Numbered from the stretch's first letter, positions 17,335 to 25,424 are shown. The stretch is 64,000 nucleotides of DNA from Curtobacterium pusillum (GCF_007673235.1 NZ_VDZH01000006.1:124001-188000); one strand, 5' to 3'. Notes: a model not told the origin generated them from the letters alone. Translations and numbers: made by a program.

Positions 17335-17466
17335 TCACGCCGGTGCCGCCTCGGCTTGTTGAGCCGCTCGCAGCATCATTTCGCGGCCCTGTTCGCGATC
17401 ACCGTCGTCCTCGTGCACGTACCAAGCCTCGTGGTCGAGAGACTTCGCATGACCCTGATTCATCAT
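17335..17466 (-). CDS. Short open frame following the 63-bp repeat (possible immunity-gene remnant)
   Basis: Forty-three codons from ATG 17466, a ribosome-site-like AAGAGG a few bases before it, encoding a hydrophilic acidic peptide that ends in a coiled stretch (EQGREMMLRAAQQAEAAPA). No known domain is recognised. It lies just after the 63-bp repeat, exactly where the other repeat copy is followed by a clear gene. It may be a truncated cassette gene or chance. Confidence 0.3.
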   Translation of the reverse strand: MMNQGHAKSLDHEAWYVHEDDGDREQGREMMLRAAQQAEAAPA

Positions 17467-17474
17467 GATGTGCG

Positions 17475-17537
17475 TACCTCTTGCGATCACCAGCGAGTTC
17501 GCCAATGCTTGACCCATCGGCGATTGCCGCCCCACGC
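17475..17537. repeat. 63-bp direct repeat, copy A
   Basis: Differs from copy B (18301-18363) at only 4 of 63 positions. On the minus strand each copy ends in a ribosome-site-like sequence followed within about 10 nt by a start codon. It probably represents the 3' end of a toxin-like module kept in each cassette. Confidence 0.85.
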
Positions 17538-17785
17538 GAATATCGTAATCCACGTGAAGATGGTTCCGCGCTTAGTTTGCGCACACGCTATGCCTTGTGC
17601 CGATACCGCCGGGTCCACGACGATGGCAGTGCGGAAGCCGGCCGAACCCCCTTTGCACTCCGCTACCTGCTCGGTGAGCGTAGCTGCCGAGGAATCGATT
17701 GCCGCCGCGGTAGAATTCTGTCCTCTGACCGTTGGACTACGTGTGAACTTGGAGGTCGTTTTCCGCTGCAGTTATCGCGACGCAT
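17538..17785 (-). other. Degenerate stretch between cassettes
   Basis: No convincing gene. On the minus strand one frame is open for about 75 codons into copy A of the repeat, but codon composition is unlike neighbouring genes and there is no clear start. GC is lower than in flanking core genes. Read as a decayed cassette. Confidence 0.4.
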
Positions 17786-18295
17786 CTATTCAGGCCGCGG
17801 CGCCGCATGCTTCCCTTGGGCCGAACCCTGCGCGACATCATTTGGGCCGCGCCGGATTCCCGGAAAAGAGGAGACAATCCTCGCAAGCGTCTTTCTGGAC
17901 TGGCGAGCAGACATTGCAGTGCTAGGAAACTCTCGCTCTCTTCCGTCTTTCATGATGATCACGAACATGCGAACGAAGAGGTGAAGCGGGTCAAGGCCGC
18001 CTTCCGTGAACCGATTCATCAGGCCCGAATATCCGCGGATTTCCACGCGTTCTATGGAATCCGACCGCAGTCGGACAGTGCGGAACCAGCCACGGATCTT
18101 CAGATCGCGCGTTCCTATGAATACCCCGACGGTCGCAGCTCTGACAAGCCAAAGGAGCAGGAGTCCGAAGATGGCAGTCTGCTCCCAAGCCAGACCGGTC
18201 ACCGCGACGCTCACGCCGGTCGCCCCACCAAGAAGCAGGACGTACGACGAGGCTATAACGATCGGACCGCGACGAGTACCCGGGACTCTTTTCAT
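17786..18295 (-). CDS. Small membrane protein with PH-like domain, candidate immunity protein
   Basis: 169 residues from ATG 18295, which has GAGAGG 8-13 nt upstream. Two hydrophobic helices (about residues 12-35 and 42-62: SSYVLLLGGATGVSVAVTGL and IFGLLLLWLVRAATVGVFIG) are followed by a short cytoplasmic domain with a beta-strand pattern (LRSDSIERVEIRGY ... FVIIMKDGREREFPS) resembling bacterial PH-like modules. It begins 4 nt after the stop of the toxin-like remnant upstream, the spacing usual for toxin/immunity pairs. The immunity role is inferred only from that position. Confidence 0.6.
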   Translation of the reverse strand: MKRVPGTRRGPIVIASSYVLLLGGATGVSVAVTGLAWEQTAIFGLLLLWLVRAATVGVFIGTRDLKIRGWFRTVRLRSDSIERVEIRGYSGLMNRFTEGGLDPLHLFVRMFVIIMKDGREREFPSTAMSARQSRKTLARIVSSFPGIRRGPNDVAQGSAQGKHAAPRPE

Positions 18296-18299
18296 GCGC

Positions 18300-18645
18300 T
18301 TACCTCTCGTGATCACCAGCGAGTTCGCGAACGCTTGACCCATCGGCGATTGCCGCCCCACGCCGATATGCCGTCACCGACGGTGTTCCCAACAGCGTTC
18401 GCGCGGAAATGAACCCGGCGATATGAGCGGGACCCCCAGCATCTCGACGCCGAACGTCCTGCCCGGAAACTGTATCTGACGTGCGACCGAATGACCCCCG
18501 GCCAAACCGCGCAAGCCCCTTTGCGGCGTATCCGCCGCCGATTGCACCTACCGCCGAGACGGCGGCCTCTCCCCATCGCCCCTGCACCGCGTACGCCGCG
18601 GTCTGGATCTGACCGTGGGGCACGAAACACCATTCGGGAAGGATG
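18300..18645 (-). pseudogene. Polymorphic-toxin-like remnant, frame-disrupted
   Basis: The minus strand shows a sensible segment (PEWCFVPHGQIQTAAYAV, VQGRWGEAAVSAVGAIGGGY) resembling the pre-toxin region of secreted polymorphic toxins, with high GC at third codon positions. After about residue 65 the coding signal moves to another frame (GRTFGVEMLGVPLI), implying a frameshift. The 5' part is missing, cut off at the palindromic repeat. The 3' end lies in copy B of the 63-bp repeat. No catalytic motif is recognised. Confidence 0.45.
18301..18363. repeat. 63-bp direct repeat, copy B
   Basis: Second copy of the repeat at 17475-17537 (59 of 63 identical, same orientation). It includes the ribosome site of the downstream membrane protein gene. 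Confidence 0.85.
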
Positions 18646-18652
18646 CACAGAC

Positions 18653-18694
18653 GGACTGGAGCCGCGCTGCCAACCGGCACCGCGCCTCCAGTCC
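18653..18694. repeat. Palindromic intergenic repeat, copy 3 of 7
   Basis: Arms GGACTGGAG...CTCCAGTCC with a less perfect core (GCTGCCAACCGGCACC). It marks the boundary between the toxin-like remnant and the MetE-like gene 3' end. Confidence 0.8.
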
Positions 18695-18708
18695 GATTTG
18701 ATGGACGT

Positions 18709-19821
18709 CTACCGCCAGACGCGTCCGGCGACGTCGACGACGCTGCGGACCTTCGCCCACTGCTCGTCCTCGGACAGGGTGTTGCCCTCCTCAGTGGAGG
18801 CGAACCCGCACTGCGGGCTGAGCGCGAGCTGCCCGAGCGGCGCGTACTCGGCGGCGTCCCGGATGCGCTGCTCGATGACCGCCGGGTCCTCGAGCTCGCC
18901 GGTCTTCGAGGTGACGAGGCCGAGCACGACGACCTGGTCGCCCTCGGGCAGGAACCGCAGGGGCTCGAAGCCGCCCGCGCGGTCGCTGTCGTACTCCAGG
19001 AAGAACCCGTCGTAGCCGGTGTTGCCGAGGAGCTGCTCGGAGACCGGTTCGTACCCGCCCGAGGCGATCCAGGTCGACCGGAAGTTGCCGCGGCACACGT
19101 GCGTGGTGACGACGAGGTCCTCCGGACGACCGTCGAGCACGCGCCGGATGATCGACGAGAACCGTTCGGCGATGCCGTCGGTCTCGATGCCCCGCTCGCG
19201 GGCCTTCGCCATCTCGGCGTCCGAGCACGCGTACGCCCAGGCGGTGTCGTCGAGCTGCAGGTACCGGACCCCGGCGGCGTACAGGGCTGCGATCGCGTCC
19301 CGGTAGGCCTGCACGAGGTCCTCGGTGATGGCGTCGCGACCGTCGTAGTGGTCCGTGCGGATCTGGTCCGCATCGAGCCGGAAGTCGAACACGGTCGGCG
19401 CGGGGATCGTGAACTTCGGGGTGAGGCCGCGCGCGGTGGCCTCGGCGACGACGAACGCGGCGTCGGCGACGAAGGGGTGGTCGGCCGGGAACGACACCGG
19501 CCCCGTGACCCGCATGCCCTTCGGCGTGGTGGTGACGCCCTGGAACGCGATGCCGTGGTCGAGCTCGACGACCTCGACACCGTCCAGGCCTCCCCAGAAG
19601 TCGAGGTGCCACCAGGCACGTCGGGCCTCCCCGTCGGTCGCGACGTGCAGCCCCGCGGCCTGTTGCGCGTCCATGAGCGCGCGGATCGCGTCGTCCTCGA
19701 CGGCACGGAGCGCTGCGGCGTCGATGCGGCCGTCGGCGAGGGCGGTGCGGGCCTCCTTGACGGGGGTCGGGCGGAGGAAGCTGCCGACGACGTCGGCTCG
19801 GAACGGCGGGCGCTGCTGCAT
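18709..19821 (-). CDS. Cobalamin-independent methionine synthase family protein (MetE C-terminal/YxjG type)
   Basis: A 370-residue single-domain MetE-like enzyme of normal length for the YxjG/YxjH group; it corresponds to the catalytic half of MetE. Zinc-site residues appear as THVCRGN (His, Cys) and LSPQCGF (Cys); the substrate-side QLDDTAWAY is also typical. It probably transfers a methyl group to homocysteine or a related thiol. A -10 hexamer TAGCAT lies 6 nt before the ATG, so it is probably leaderless. Divergent from the LacI-family gene with 58 bp between starts. No B12 or SAM riboswitch is visible upstream. Confidence 0.88.
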   Translation of the reverse strand: MQQRPPFRADVVGSFLRPTPVKEARTALADGRIDAAALRAVEDDAIRALMDAQQAAGLHVATDGEARRAWWHLDFWGGLDGVEVVELDHGIAFQGVTTTPKGMRVTGPVSFPADHPFVADAAFVVAEATARGLTPKFTIPAPTVFDFRLDADQIRTDHYDGRDAITEDLVQAYRDAIAALYAAGVRYLQLDDTAWAYACSDAEMAKARERGIETDGIAERFSSIIRRVLDGRPEDLVVTTHVCRGNFRSTWIASGGYEPVSEQLLGNTGYDGFFLEYDSDRAGGFEPLRFLPEGDQVVVLGLVTSKTGELEDPAVIEQRIRDAAEYAPLGQLALSPQCGFASTEEGNTLSEDEQWAKVRSVVDVAGRVWR

Positions 19822-19879
19822 CCGTCGATGCTACCGATGTGGAACCACTGGGCGTGGAGGCGAGTGGGAGACTGAACCC

Positions 19880-20923
19880 GTGACGACGCCGACCGACGAC
19901 CACCCGGAGCGCCGCCCCCACGGGACCGGTCGCCTGCCGACGATGCGCGACGTCGCCGAGCACGTCGGGATGTCCCGGCAGCTGGTCTCCCTGGTGCTCC
20001 GCAGTGCGCCCGGTCCGAGCGCCGAGTCCCGGGAGCGCATCCTCGCCGCGGCCGCTGCGCTCGGGTACCGCCCGCACACGTCCGCACGGCTCCTGCGCGA
20101 GGGTCGCACGCGGTTGATCGGCGCGGTGTTCAGCATGCGCAACCCGTTCCAGGTGCGGGTCGTCGAACGGCTCTTCGCCCGTGCTGCCGAGCAGGGGTTC
20201 GGCGTCGCGCTCGGTGCCGCGGGTCCGGACCGATCGACGGACCAGGTGGTCGCGGACCTGCTCGGCGACCGGGTCGAGGCGCTCGTCGTGTTCAACCCGG
20301 ACCCCGGCTCGACGGCGCTCGAGGAGGCCAGCCGCTCGGTCCCGGTCGTCCTGCTCGGGGAGTGGACCGACGCGCCCTTCGCCGACAACGTGCACGTGGA
20401 CGAGGTCGGTGGACTCCGCACCGCCGTCGAGCACCTCGTCGCCCTGGGCCACCGCCGCATCGCGTACGTCGGCGGGGAGGACGGACTGGTCGGCCGTGAC
20501 CGCGCGGAGGCCTACCGGTCCGCGATGCGCGGCGCGGGGCTGGGCAACGAGGTCGACGTCGTCCCGAGCGGGTTCAGCGAAGAGGACGGCGCCGCTGCCG
20601 CGCGGACCCTGGTCGCACGCGGGCTCCTGCCGACGGCGGTCATCTGCTGCGGCGACCTGTGCGCGACCGGGCTCCTCGCGGTGTTCGCGCAACAGGGCGT
20701 CGAGGTACCGGGACACGTCTCAGTGGTCGGGTTCGACGACAGCTACCTCGCGTCACTGAGCTACCACCGGCTGACGTCGGTGCACCAGGACGTCGAGGCG
20801 ACCGTCGACGCGGCACTCTCAGCGGTCATCGACAGGACGACCGGGGACGGCGGCGAGCGCCGACGCGTCGCCACTCCGACCCGACTCGAGGTCCGCGACT
20901 CGACGGGCCCCGCAGTCGAGTGA
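19880..20923 (+). CDS. LacI family transcriptional regulator
   Basis: 347 residues from GTG 19880. The N-terminal DNA-binding helix-turn-helix and hinge are clear: TMRDVAEHVGMSRQLVSLVL then ALGYRPHTSARLL (about residues 20-75). The rest is a periplasmic-binding-protein-like sensor domain ending in GFDDSYLASLSYHRLTSV. It is followed by a long inverted repeat and then an oxidoreductase gene that carries a LacI-type palindrome in its promoter, an obvious candidate target together with the beta-propeller gene near 23.8 kb. Confidence 0.92.
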   Translation: MTTPTDDHPERRPHGTGRLPTMRDVAEHVGMSRQLVSLVLRSAPGPSAESRERILAAAAALGYRPHTSARLLREGRTRLIGAVFSMRNPFQVRVVERLFARAAEQGFGVALGAAGPDRSTDQVVADLLGDRVEALVVFNPDPGSTALEEASRSVPVVLLGEWTDAPFADNVHVDEVGGLRTAVEHLVALGHRRIAYVGGEDGLVGRDRAEAYRSAMRGAGLGNEVDVVPSGFSEEDGAAAARTLVARGLLPTAVICCGDLCATGLLAVFAQQGVEVPGHVSVVGFDDSYLASLSYHRLTSVHQDVEATVDAALSAVIDRTTGDGGERRRVATPTRLEVRDSTGPAVE

Positions 20924-20975
20924 GCGGAAATCGTCGGCTCCGCTGACGCCATCCGACGATTCCTGCTCACTCGAC
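20915..20975 (+). terminator. Long inverted repeat ending the LacI gene
   Basis: GTCGAGTGAGC (20915-20925) pairs with GCTCACTCGAC (20965-20975), and AATCGTCGG with CCGACGATT inside. The left arm covers the LacI stop codon. It separates LacI from the next gene on the same strand. Confidence 0.7.
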
Positions 20976-21012
20976 GCCGCGCGTGCCGGCGAGCACGCCC
21001 CCCACGCCGCGT

Positions 21013-21029
21013 TTGGCTCGTGCTAACCT
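21013..21029 (+). promoter_or_regulatory. LacI-type operator overlapping a leaderless promoter
   Basis: TTGGCTCGTGCTAA (21013-21026) is a near-palindrome with a central CG, the form of LacI-family operators. The same 14-mer occurs at 23863-23876. It overlaps TAACCT (21024-21029), a -10-like hexamer 7 nt before ATG 21037. Confidence 0.6.
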
Positions 21030-21036
21030 CGCGACC

Positions 21037-22068
21037 ATGATCCCGAACACGCTGCCCGAACCGGTCGTCTTCACCCCCGAGGCCAGCGATCCGACCCTCC
21101 GCTGGGGCATCGTCGGCCCGGGCTGGATCGCCGGTGAGTTCGCCGACGCCGTCCGCGCCCACACCGCGCAGCGCATCGTCGCCGTGGCCTCGCGGTCGAT
21201 CGACCGCGCCACCGCGTTCGCCGCCGAGCACGGGATCGAGACCGCACTCGGCAGCGTCGACGAGCTGCTCGCACGACCCGACGTCGACGTGGTCTACATC
21301 GCGACGCCACAGAGCGACCACGCCGCCACCGCCCTGGCCGCGATCGCCGCCGGCAAGCACGTCCTCGTCGAGAAGCCCTTCACCGTCACCGCAGCCGAGG
21401 CCCGCACGGTCGCCGACGCCGCCCGTGCCGCCGGGGTCTTCGCGATGGAGGCGATGTGGAGCAGGTACCTCCCGCAGGCCTCCGTCCTCCGCACCCTGCT
21501 CGCCGACGGCACCCTCGGCGAGGTCCGCAGCGTCCTCGCCGACCACGGGCAGGCCATCCCGTTCGGCCCCGACCACCGGCTGTTCCGTCCCGAGCTCGGC
21601 GGTGGTGCACTGCTCGACCTCGGGATCTACACCGTCCAGTTCGCGTCGATGGTGCTCGGTGAACCGCACCGGGTCACGGCCCGGGGGCGGATGACGGAGA
21701 GCGGTGTGGACGCATCCGGAACGCTGGTCCTCGAGCACGGCGACGCCCAAGCGGTGCTGCACACGACGATCGCGGCCCGCACACCGACGACCGCCTCGAT
21801 CGCCGGGACCGAGGGCACGATCGCGTTCGCCGGCCCGTTCTACAACCCGACCTCGTTCACGCTCTCGGCACCGGAGCACGGGTCTCCCGTCCTGCACTGG
21901 GACGACCCGACACCCCTCCGCGGGTTCGCGGCGCTCGCCTGGGAGGCCACGGCACTGGCGCGCTTCGTCGGCGAGGGTCGCACGGAGTCCCCGCTGCACA
22001 CCCTCGACGAGACGGTCGCGATCCTCGGGACGATCGACACCGCCCGCGCACAGATCGCGGCGGGCTGA
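21037..22068 (+). CDS. Gfo/Idh/MocA family oxidoreductase
   Basis: 343 residues. The Rossmann loop is WGIVGPGWIAGEFADA; the catalytic lysine motif is VEKPFTVTAAEA, and the pattern FAMEAMWSRYLPQ with GGGALLDLGIYTVQF resembles dihydrodiol dehydrogenase/xylose dehydrogenase-like members. ATG 21037 is chosen because it follows a -10-like hexamer by 7 nt and restores the family N-terminus. The preceding LacI gene and operator suggest sugar-controlled expression. It is followed after 2 bp by the UPF0303 gene, so the pair is co-transcribed. Confidence 0.9.
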   Translation: MIPNTLPEPVVFTPEASDPTLRWGIVGPGWIAGEFADAVRAHTAQRIVAVASRSIDRATAFAAEHGIETALGSVDELLARPDVDVVYIATPQSDHAATALAAIAAGKHVLVEKPFTVTAAEARTVADAARAAGVFAMEAMWSRYLPQASVLRTLLADGTLGEVRSVLADHGQAIPFGPDHRLFRPELGGGALLDLGIYTVQFASMVLGEPHRVTARGRMTESGVDASGTLVLEHGDAQAVLHTTIAARTPTTASIAGTEGTIAFAGPFYNPTSFTLSAPEHGSPVLHWDDPTPLRGFAALAWEATALARFVGEGRTESPLHTLDETVAILGTIDTARAQIAAG

Positions 22069-22070
22069 CC

Positions 22071-22535
22071 ATGACGGACCGCATCGAGACGCTCGAGCAG
22101 CAGGAGCGCGACCTCGTCCTCGACACGTTCACGCACGACGACGCGTGGGAGCTCGGCCTCGTGGTCCGTCAGCTCGCGCACGAGGCCGGTCACGCCGTCG
22201 GCATCGACATCCGGCGGCCAGGCCTCCGCCTGTTCCGCGCCGCACTGCCCGGCATCACGCCCGACCAGGAGGTCTGGATCGACCGGAAGGCCGCCGTGGT
22301 CCTGAGGATGGAGCAGTCGAGCGCCCTCGTGGACGCACGCCTGTCCGCAGCCGGCGTCGATCCCGCAGCGATCGGCTGGCTCGGTGCGGAGTACGCCGTC
22401 ACGGGCGGCTCGTTCCCGATCCGGGTGCGCGGCGTCGGCGTCGTCGCCGCGGTCACCGCGTCGGGACTGTCCTCGGACGAGGACCACGACCTGGTCGTCG
22501 CGGGCCTGCGCGCGTTCCTCGGGTCACGTCCGTGA
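22071..22535 (+). CDS. UPF0303/DUF336 family protein (GlcG/HbpS-like)
   Basis: A 154-residue small protein of the UPF0303 family, related to heme-binding HbpS/GlcG folds. Visible family traits are the central WIDRKAAVVLR segment and the Gly-rich GGSFPIRVRGVGVVAAVTASGL near the C-terminus. The role is not established; members often sit beside oxidoreductases and sugar genes, as here. It starts 2 bp after the oxidoreductase stop. Confidence 0.85.
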   Translation: MTDRIETLEQQERDLVLDTFTHDDAWELGLVVRQLAHEAGHAVGIDIRRPGLRLFRAALPGITPDQEVWIDRKAAVVLRMEQSSALVDARLSAAGVDPAAIGWLGAEYAVTGGSFPIRVRGVGVVAAVTASGLSSDEDHDLVVAGLRAFLGSRP

Positions 22536-22549
22536 CGTGACGGTCTGAC

Positions 22550-22591
22550 GGACTGGAGGCACGGTGCCAGCTGGCACCGTGCCTCCAGGCC
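22550..22591. repeat. Palindromic intergenic repeat, copy 4 of 7
   Basis: Core GGCACGGTGCCAGCTGGCAC, arms GGACTGGAGG and CCTCCAGGCC. Compensatory change: both arms have A/T (GGCACGG and CCGTGCC) where other copies have G/C, keeping the pairing. It lies between converging genes. Confidence 0.85.
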
Positions 22592-22623
22592 GTCATCGAC
22601 TCGCGTTCGCGAGCCGCACCCGC

Positions 22624-22923
22624 TCAGGCGGGCAGGGGCACGAAGTCGAACTCCTGGAACGACGCGACCTCGTCCGCCCAGCGCGTGCCGACGAACCCCT
22701 GGTGCGCCGGGTGGGCGTCGTACGCCGCGTAGGCATCCTGGTCGGCGAACCGCATCGAGAACTGGAAGCGGAAGTCGCTCTGCGACGACACCTGCCGTGA
22801 CACCGTGAAGTCGTGCACGCCCGGGATCGCCGGCAGGGTGGTCCGGGCCGCTTCGAGGAACGCGGCCTCGGCGGCGGAGTCGGGCTCGTGGACGAGCGTG
22901 AAGCAGACGGTGTGGATGATCAC
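22624..22923 (-). CDS. Dabb-domain stress-responsive protein
   Basis: 99 residues, one ferredoxin-like Dabb (stress responsive A/B barrel) domain: IIHTVCFTLVHEP start and FRFQFSMRFADQDAYAAY with DFVPLPA end. GTG 22923 overlaps the stop of the beta-propeller gene (GTGA), so they are translationally coupled. Dabb proteins are small dimers; some are enzymes in polyketide or sugar metabolism. No function can be fixed. Confidence 0.82.
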   Translation of the reverse strand: MIIHTVCFTLVHEPDSAAEAAFLEAARTTLPAIPGVHDFTVSRQVSSQSDFRFQFSMRFADQDAYAAYDAHPAHQGFVGTRWADEVASFQEFDFVPLPA

Positions 22924-23849
22924 GCGGCATCTCCGATCGGGTAGTCGACGAAGGCGAGGGCGGACCCGTCGGGAGCCCACCCGTTGACGTTGAGGGTGCC
23001 CTGACCGCCGTCGAGCTCGACGATCGTCTCGGCCGACTGCCAGACCGCAGGCCCCCAGTCACTGACGCTGCCAGGGCCGGTCACGAGCCGCAGCCGGACC
23101 CGCTTGTCCGCCGGGTGCCCCTCGGTACCGGGCGGGAAGGACAGATAGACGGCGGCGTCGTCGGTCGGCGCCGGGTGCGGGAACCAGTTGACGTGCTCGT
23201 CGACGGTGAGCTGCTCGATCCCGGAGCCGTCTGGTCGGACCCGGGCGATCTGCGCGTGGCCGAACGCTTCCGTGTTGAACAGGATCCAGCTGCCGTCCGG
23301 GGTCCACTCCGGGCCGTCAGCGGCAGCGGGCTCCGTCGTCACGGCGCGATCGGCGCTGCCGTCGGTGGCCATCACCCGGATCGTGCCGGAGGACCAAACG
23401 GCCTCGGCGGACGGGTCGAGGTGGACGTACGCGAGCTCGGAGCCGTCGGGGCTGACCCCGTGCAGGAAGTGCAGGCCACCGTCGTCCGGCGTCACCCGTG
23501 TCGCCGCTCCCCCGGCCAGTGGTGCCGACCAGATGTGGAAGTCGTTCGCGCTGACGTGCACGGTGACGCCGTCGGGGTCGAGCACGTGGTCGTTGTTGAG
23601 CGGCGGGACGCCGGGGATGTCCACCGCGGTCGGGTCGGCGGAACCGTCGGCCGGCATCGTCCACAGCGTGCCGTCGGCGTTCAGGACGAGCCGGCCGTCG
23701 GCGGTCCAGTTCGGTGCCTCGTACAGGCGCTCGGCGGACTCGTGCACGGTGGTCACGCTGCGGTCGCTCCGGTTCCAGATCCGGATGCGGCAGCGCTGGC
23801 CGGAGGCGAGGAGGCGTCCGGGTGGGGTGGCTTCAGCGTCGTTGCTCAT
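22920..23849 (-). CDS. TolB/PD40-type beta-propeller protein, cytoplasmic
   Basis: 309 residues without signal peptide. Repeats carry the PD40 signature, for example EAPNWTADGRLVL, LHGVSPDGSELAYV, GPEWTPDGSWILFN and GWAPDGSALAFVDY. Such proteins bind or degrade carbohydrates (for example oligogalacturonate lyase-like folds) or act as scaffolds. A LacI-type operator identical to that of the 21037 oxidoreductase lies 14 bp before the ATG, so the three genes probably respond to the same inducer. Ribosome site TAGGGAG precedes ATG 23849. Confidence 0.8.
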   Translation of the reverse strand: MSNDAEATPPGRLLASGQRCRIRIWNRSDRSVTTVHESAERLYEAPNWTADGRLVLNADGTLWTMPADGSADPTAVDIPGVPPLNNDHVLDPDGVTVHVSANDFHIWSAPLAGGAATRVTPDDGGLHFLHGVSPDGSELAYVHLDPSAEAVWSSGTIRVMATDGSADRAVTTEPAAADGPEWTPDGSWILFNTEAFGHAQIARVRPDGSGIEQLTVDEHVNWFPHPAPTDDAAVYLSFPPGTEGHPADKRVRLRLVTGPGSVSDWGPAVWQSAETIVELDGGQGTLNVNGWAPDGSALAFVDYPIGDAA

Positions 23850-23862
23850 GACTCCCTACGGA

Positions 23863-23876
23863 TTGGCTCGTGCTAA
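23863..23876. promoter_or_regulatory. LacI-type operator before the beta-propeller gene
   Basis: TTGGCTCGTGCTAA, identical to the site at 21013-21026. It lies 14 bp upstream of the minus-strand start codon at 23849. Confidence 0.6.
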
Positions 23877-23892
23877 GGCGGATGTGTCCACC

Positions 23893-25323
23893 CTACGGCA
23901 CGACAACCCGGCCACGGGCGCGTCGATCGGACGGCAGCACGAGCACGAGCGTCGCGACGAGTGCGATGCCGAGCATGACCGCCCCACCGGTGTAGGCGTC
24001 CGCGACCCGTCCGGACAGGGTCGCCGCACCGGCGCCGACCGCGGTGAGCACCGCGACGCCGAGGGTCGAACCGAGCTGGTGGGCCGTGTTAACGAGACCG
24101 GAGGCCGCTCCGGCGTCGGCCGCCGGCGCCCCCGCGATGCCGGCGGCGGTGAGCGGTCCGAAGCACAGCCCTTGACCGATGCCGAACAGCACGAGCGGCC
24201 CGGCGAACCCCGCCAGGTACCCGACGTCCGGGGTGATCCGGCTCAGCCAGAGCACGGCGACGAGGACGATCGCGATCCCGGACGCGACGAGCAGCGCGTT
24301 CCCGAACCGGCGGGTGAGCCGCGGCACGAAGAGCGAGACGGCGAACTGCAGCAGCGTCATCGGGAGGAAGGCGACGCCGGCCTCGAGCGCCGACCACCCG
24401 TACACACCCTGCAGGAACTGCGTCGTGAAGAAGAAGAACGCGATGCCGGTGCCCGCGAAGAGCAGTCGGGCGACGGCCGCTCCGGAGCGACCGGCGTCCG
24501 CGAACAGCCGCAGCGGCATGATCGGGTGCGCGGCCTTCAACTCGTTCAGCACGAAGACGGCGAGGACGACGGCGCCGGCCACGATCGGCAGGATCGTGGC
24601 GCTCGCACCCCACCCGTGGTCGCCGCCGTTCACGATGCCGTACACGAGTGCTCCCATGCCGAGCGTCGACGTCACGGCGCCGAGGACGTCGAAGCGGCCC
24701 CGGGTCGGCGCGGTCTGCGGCAGGTACCGGACGGCGAGGACGATCAGCACGATCGCGATCGGCACGTTGATGAAGAACCCCGCCCGCCAGGAGACCAGGC
24801 CGGCGAGCGCACCGCCCACGACCATGCCGAGGCTCGCCCCGACACCGGCCGTCGTGCCGTACAGCGACACCGCCCGGGTGCGCTCCGGGCCGACGGGGAA
24901 CGTGGAGGTGATGAGCGACAGCGACGACGGGGCGACGATCGCGGCGCCGACACCCTGGAACGCGCGGGCGGCGATGATCCACGCCTCGTCCTGCGCCGTG
25001 CCGACGAGGAACGACGCCAGCCCGAACAGCGCCAGGCCGAGGACGAACACGCGCTGGCGCCCGAGGAGGTCGCCGGCGCGTGCACCGAGGAGCAACAGGC
25101 CACCGAAGACGAGGGTGTACGCGTCCTGCACCCAGGACAGCGCCGTCGGCGACAGGCCCATCCCACGCTGGATCTCGGGTAGCCCGGTGAAGATGATCGA
25201 GTTGTCGAGGACGATCATGAAGTAGCTCACGAGGACGATCACCAGGACGACGGTGTGGTGCGGTCGGGACGCCCGGGCCGGGGGCGGGACGGGTGTCGAC
25301 GCGGTGTCGGGCGTTGCGGTCAT
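23893..25323 (-). CDS. MFS transporter, DHA2 family drug exporter (EmrB/QacA type)
   Basis: 476 residues with 14 predicted helices. Motifs are VLDNSIIFTGLPEIQ in helix 1 (DHA2 motif D1), GARAGDLLGRQRVF (motif A) and AVSLYGTTAGVGASLGMVVGGALAG (motif C, typical of antiporters). It probably exports toxic hydrophobic compounds by proton antiport. It is divergent from the MmyB-type regulator with 101 bp between starts; a shared operator-like sequence lies in that gap. Confidence 0.9.
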   Translation of the reverse strand: MTATPDTASTPVPPPARASRPHHTVVLVIVLVSYFMIVLDNSIIFTGLPEIQRGMGLSPTALSWVQDAYTLVFGGLLLLGARAGDLLGRQRVFVLGLALFGLASFLVGTAQDEAWIIAARAFQGVGAAIVAPSSLSLITSTFPVGPERTRAVSLYGTTAGVGASLGMVVGGALAGLVSWRAGFFINVPIAIVLIVLAVRYLPQTAPTRGRFDVLGAVTSTLGMGALVYGIVNGGDHGWGASATILPIVAGAVVLAVFVLNELKAAHPIMPLRLFADAGRSGAAVARLLFAGTGIAFFFFTTQFLQGVYGWSALEAGVAFLPMTLLQFAVSLFVPRLTRRFGNALLVASGIAIVLVAVLWLSRITPDVGYLAGFAGPLVLFGIGQGLCFGPLTAAGIAGAPAADAGAASGLVNTAHQLGSTLGVAVLTAVGAGAATLSGRVADAYTGGAVMLGIALVATLVLVLPSDRRARGRVVVP

Positions 25324-25356
25324 GCCGACGAGTCCACCGCGGATCCGCCCGCACTG

Positions 25357-25390
25357 GGAGTGGTGGGGCTTCCCTGTACCGACAGTCCCT
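25357..25390. promoter_or_regulatory. Candidate MmyB-type operator, copy 1
   Basis: GGGAGTGGTG, 4 nt, TTCCCTGTAC, 4 nt, AGTC. The same arrangement recurs at 28363-28396 in front of an aldo/keto reductase gene, at the same distance (about 33 bp) from the minus-strand start codon. Confidence 0.6.
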
Positions 25391-25424
25391 CCTTCCGGCC
25401 CGGCGCAGCACGTACGGTGTCGGC

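Noticed and set aside
18709..19880. Cobalamin or SAM riboswitch before the MetE-like gene
   Set aside because: Only 58 bp separate it from the divergent LacI gene and the start appears leaderless, leaving no room for an aptamer.
18300..20087. One continuous minus-strand frame from the toxin-like remnant through the MetE-like gene
   Set aside because: Only the first 340 bp look coding in that frame. The rest overlaps the MetE-like gene in another frame, which has the real motifs, and crosses a palindromic repeat.
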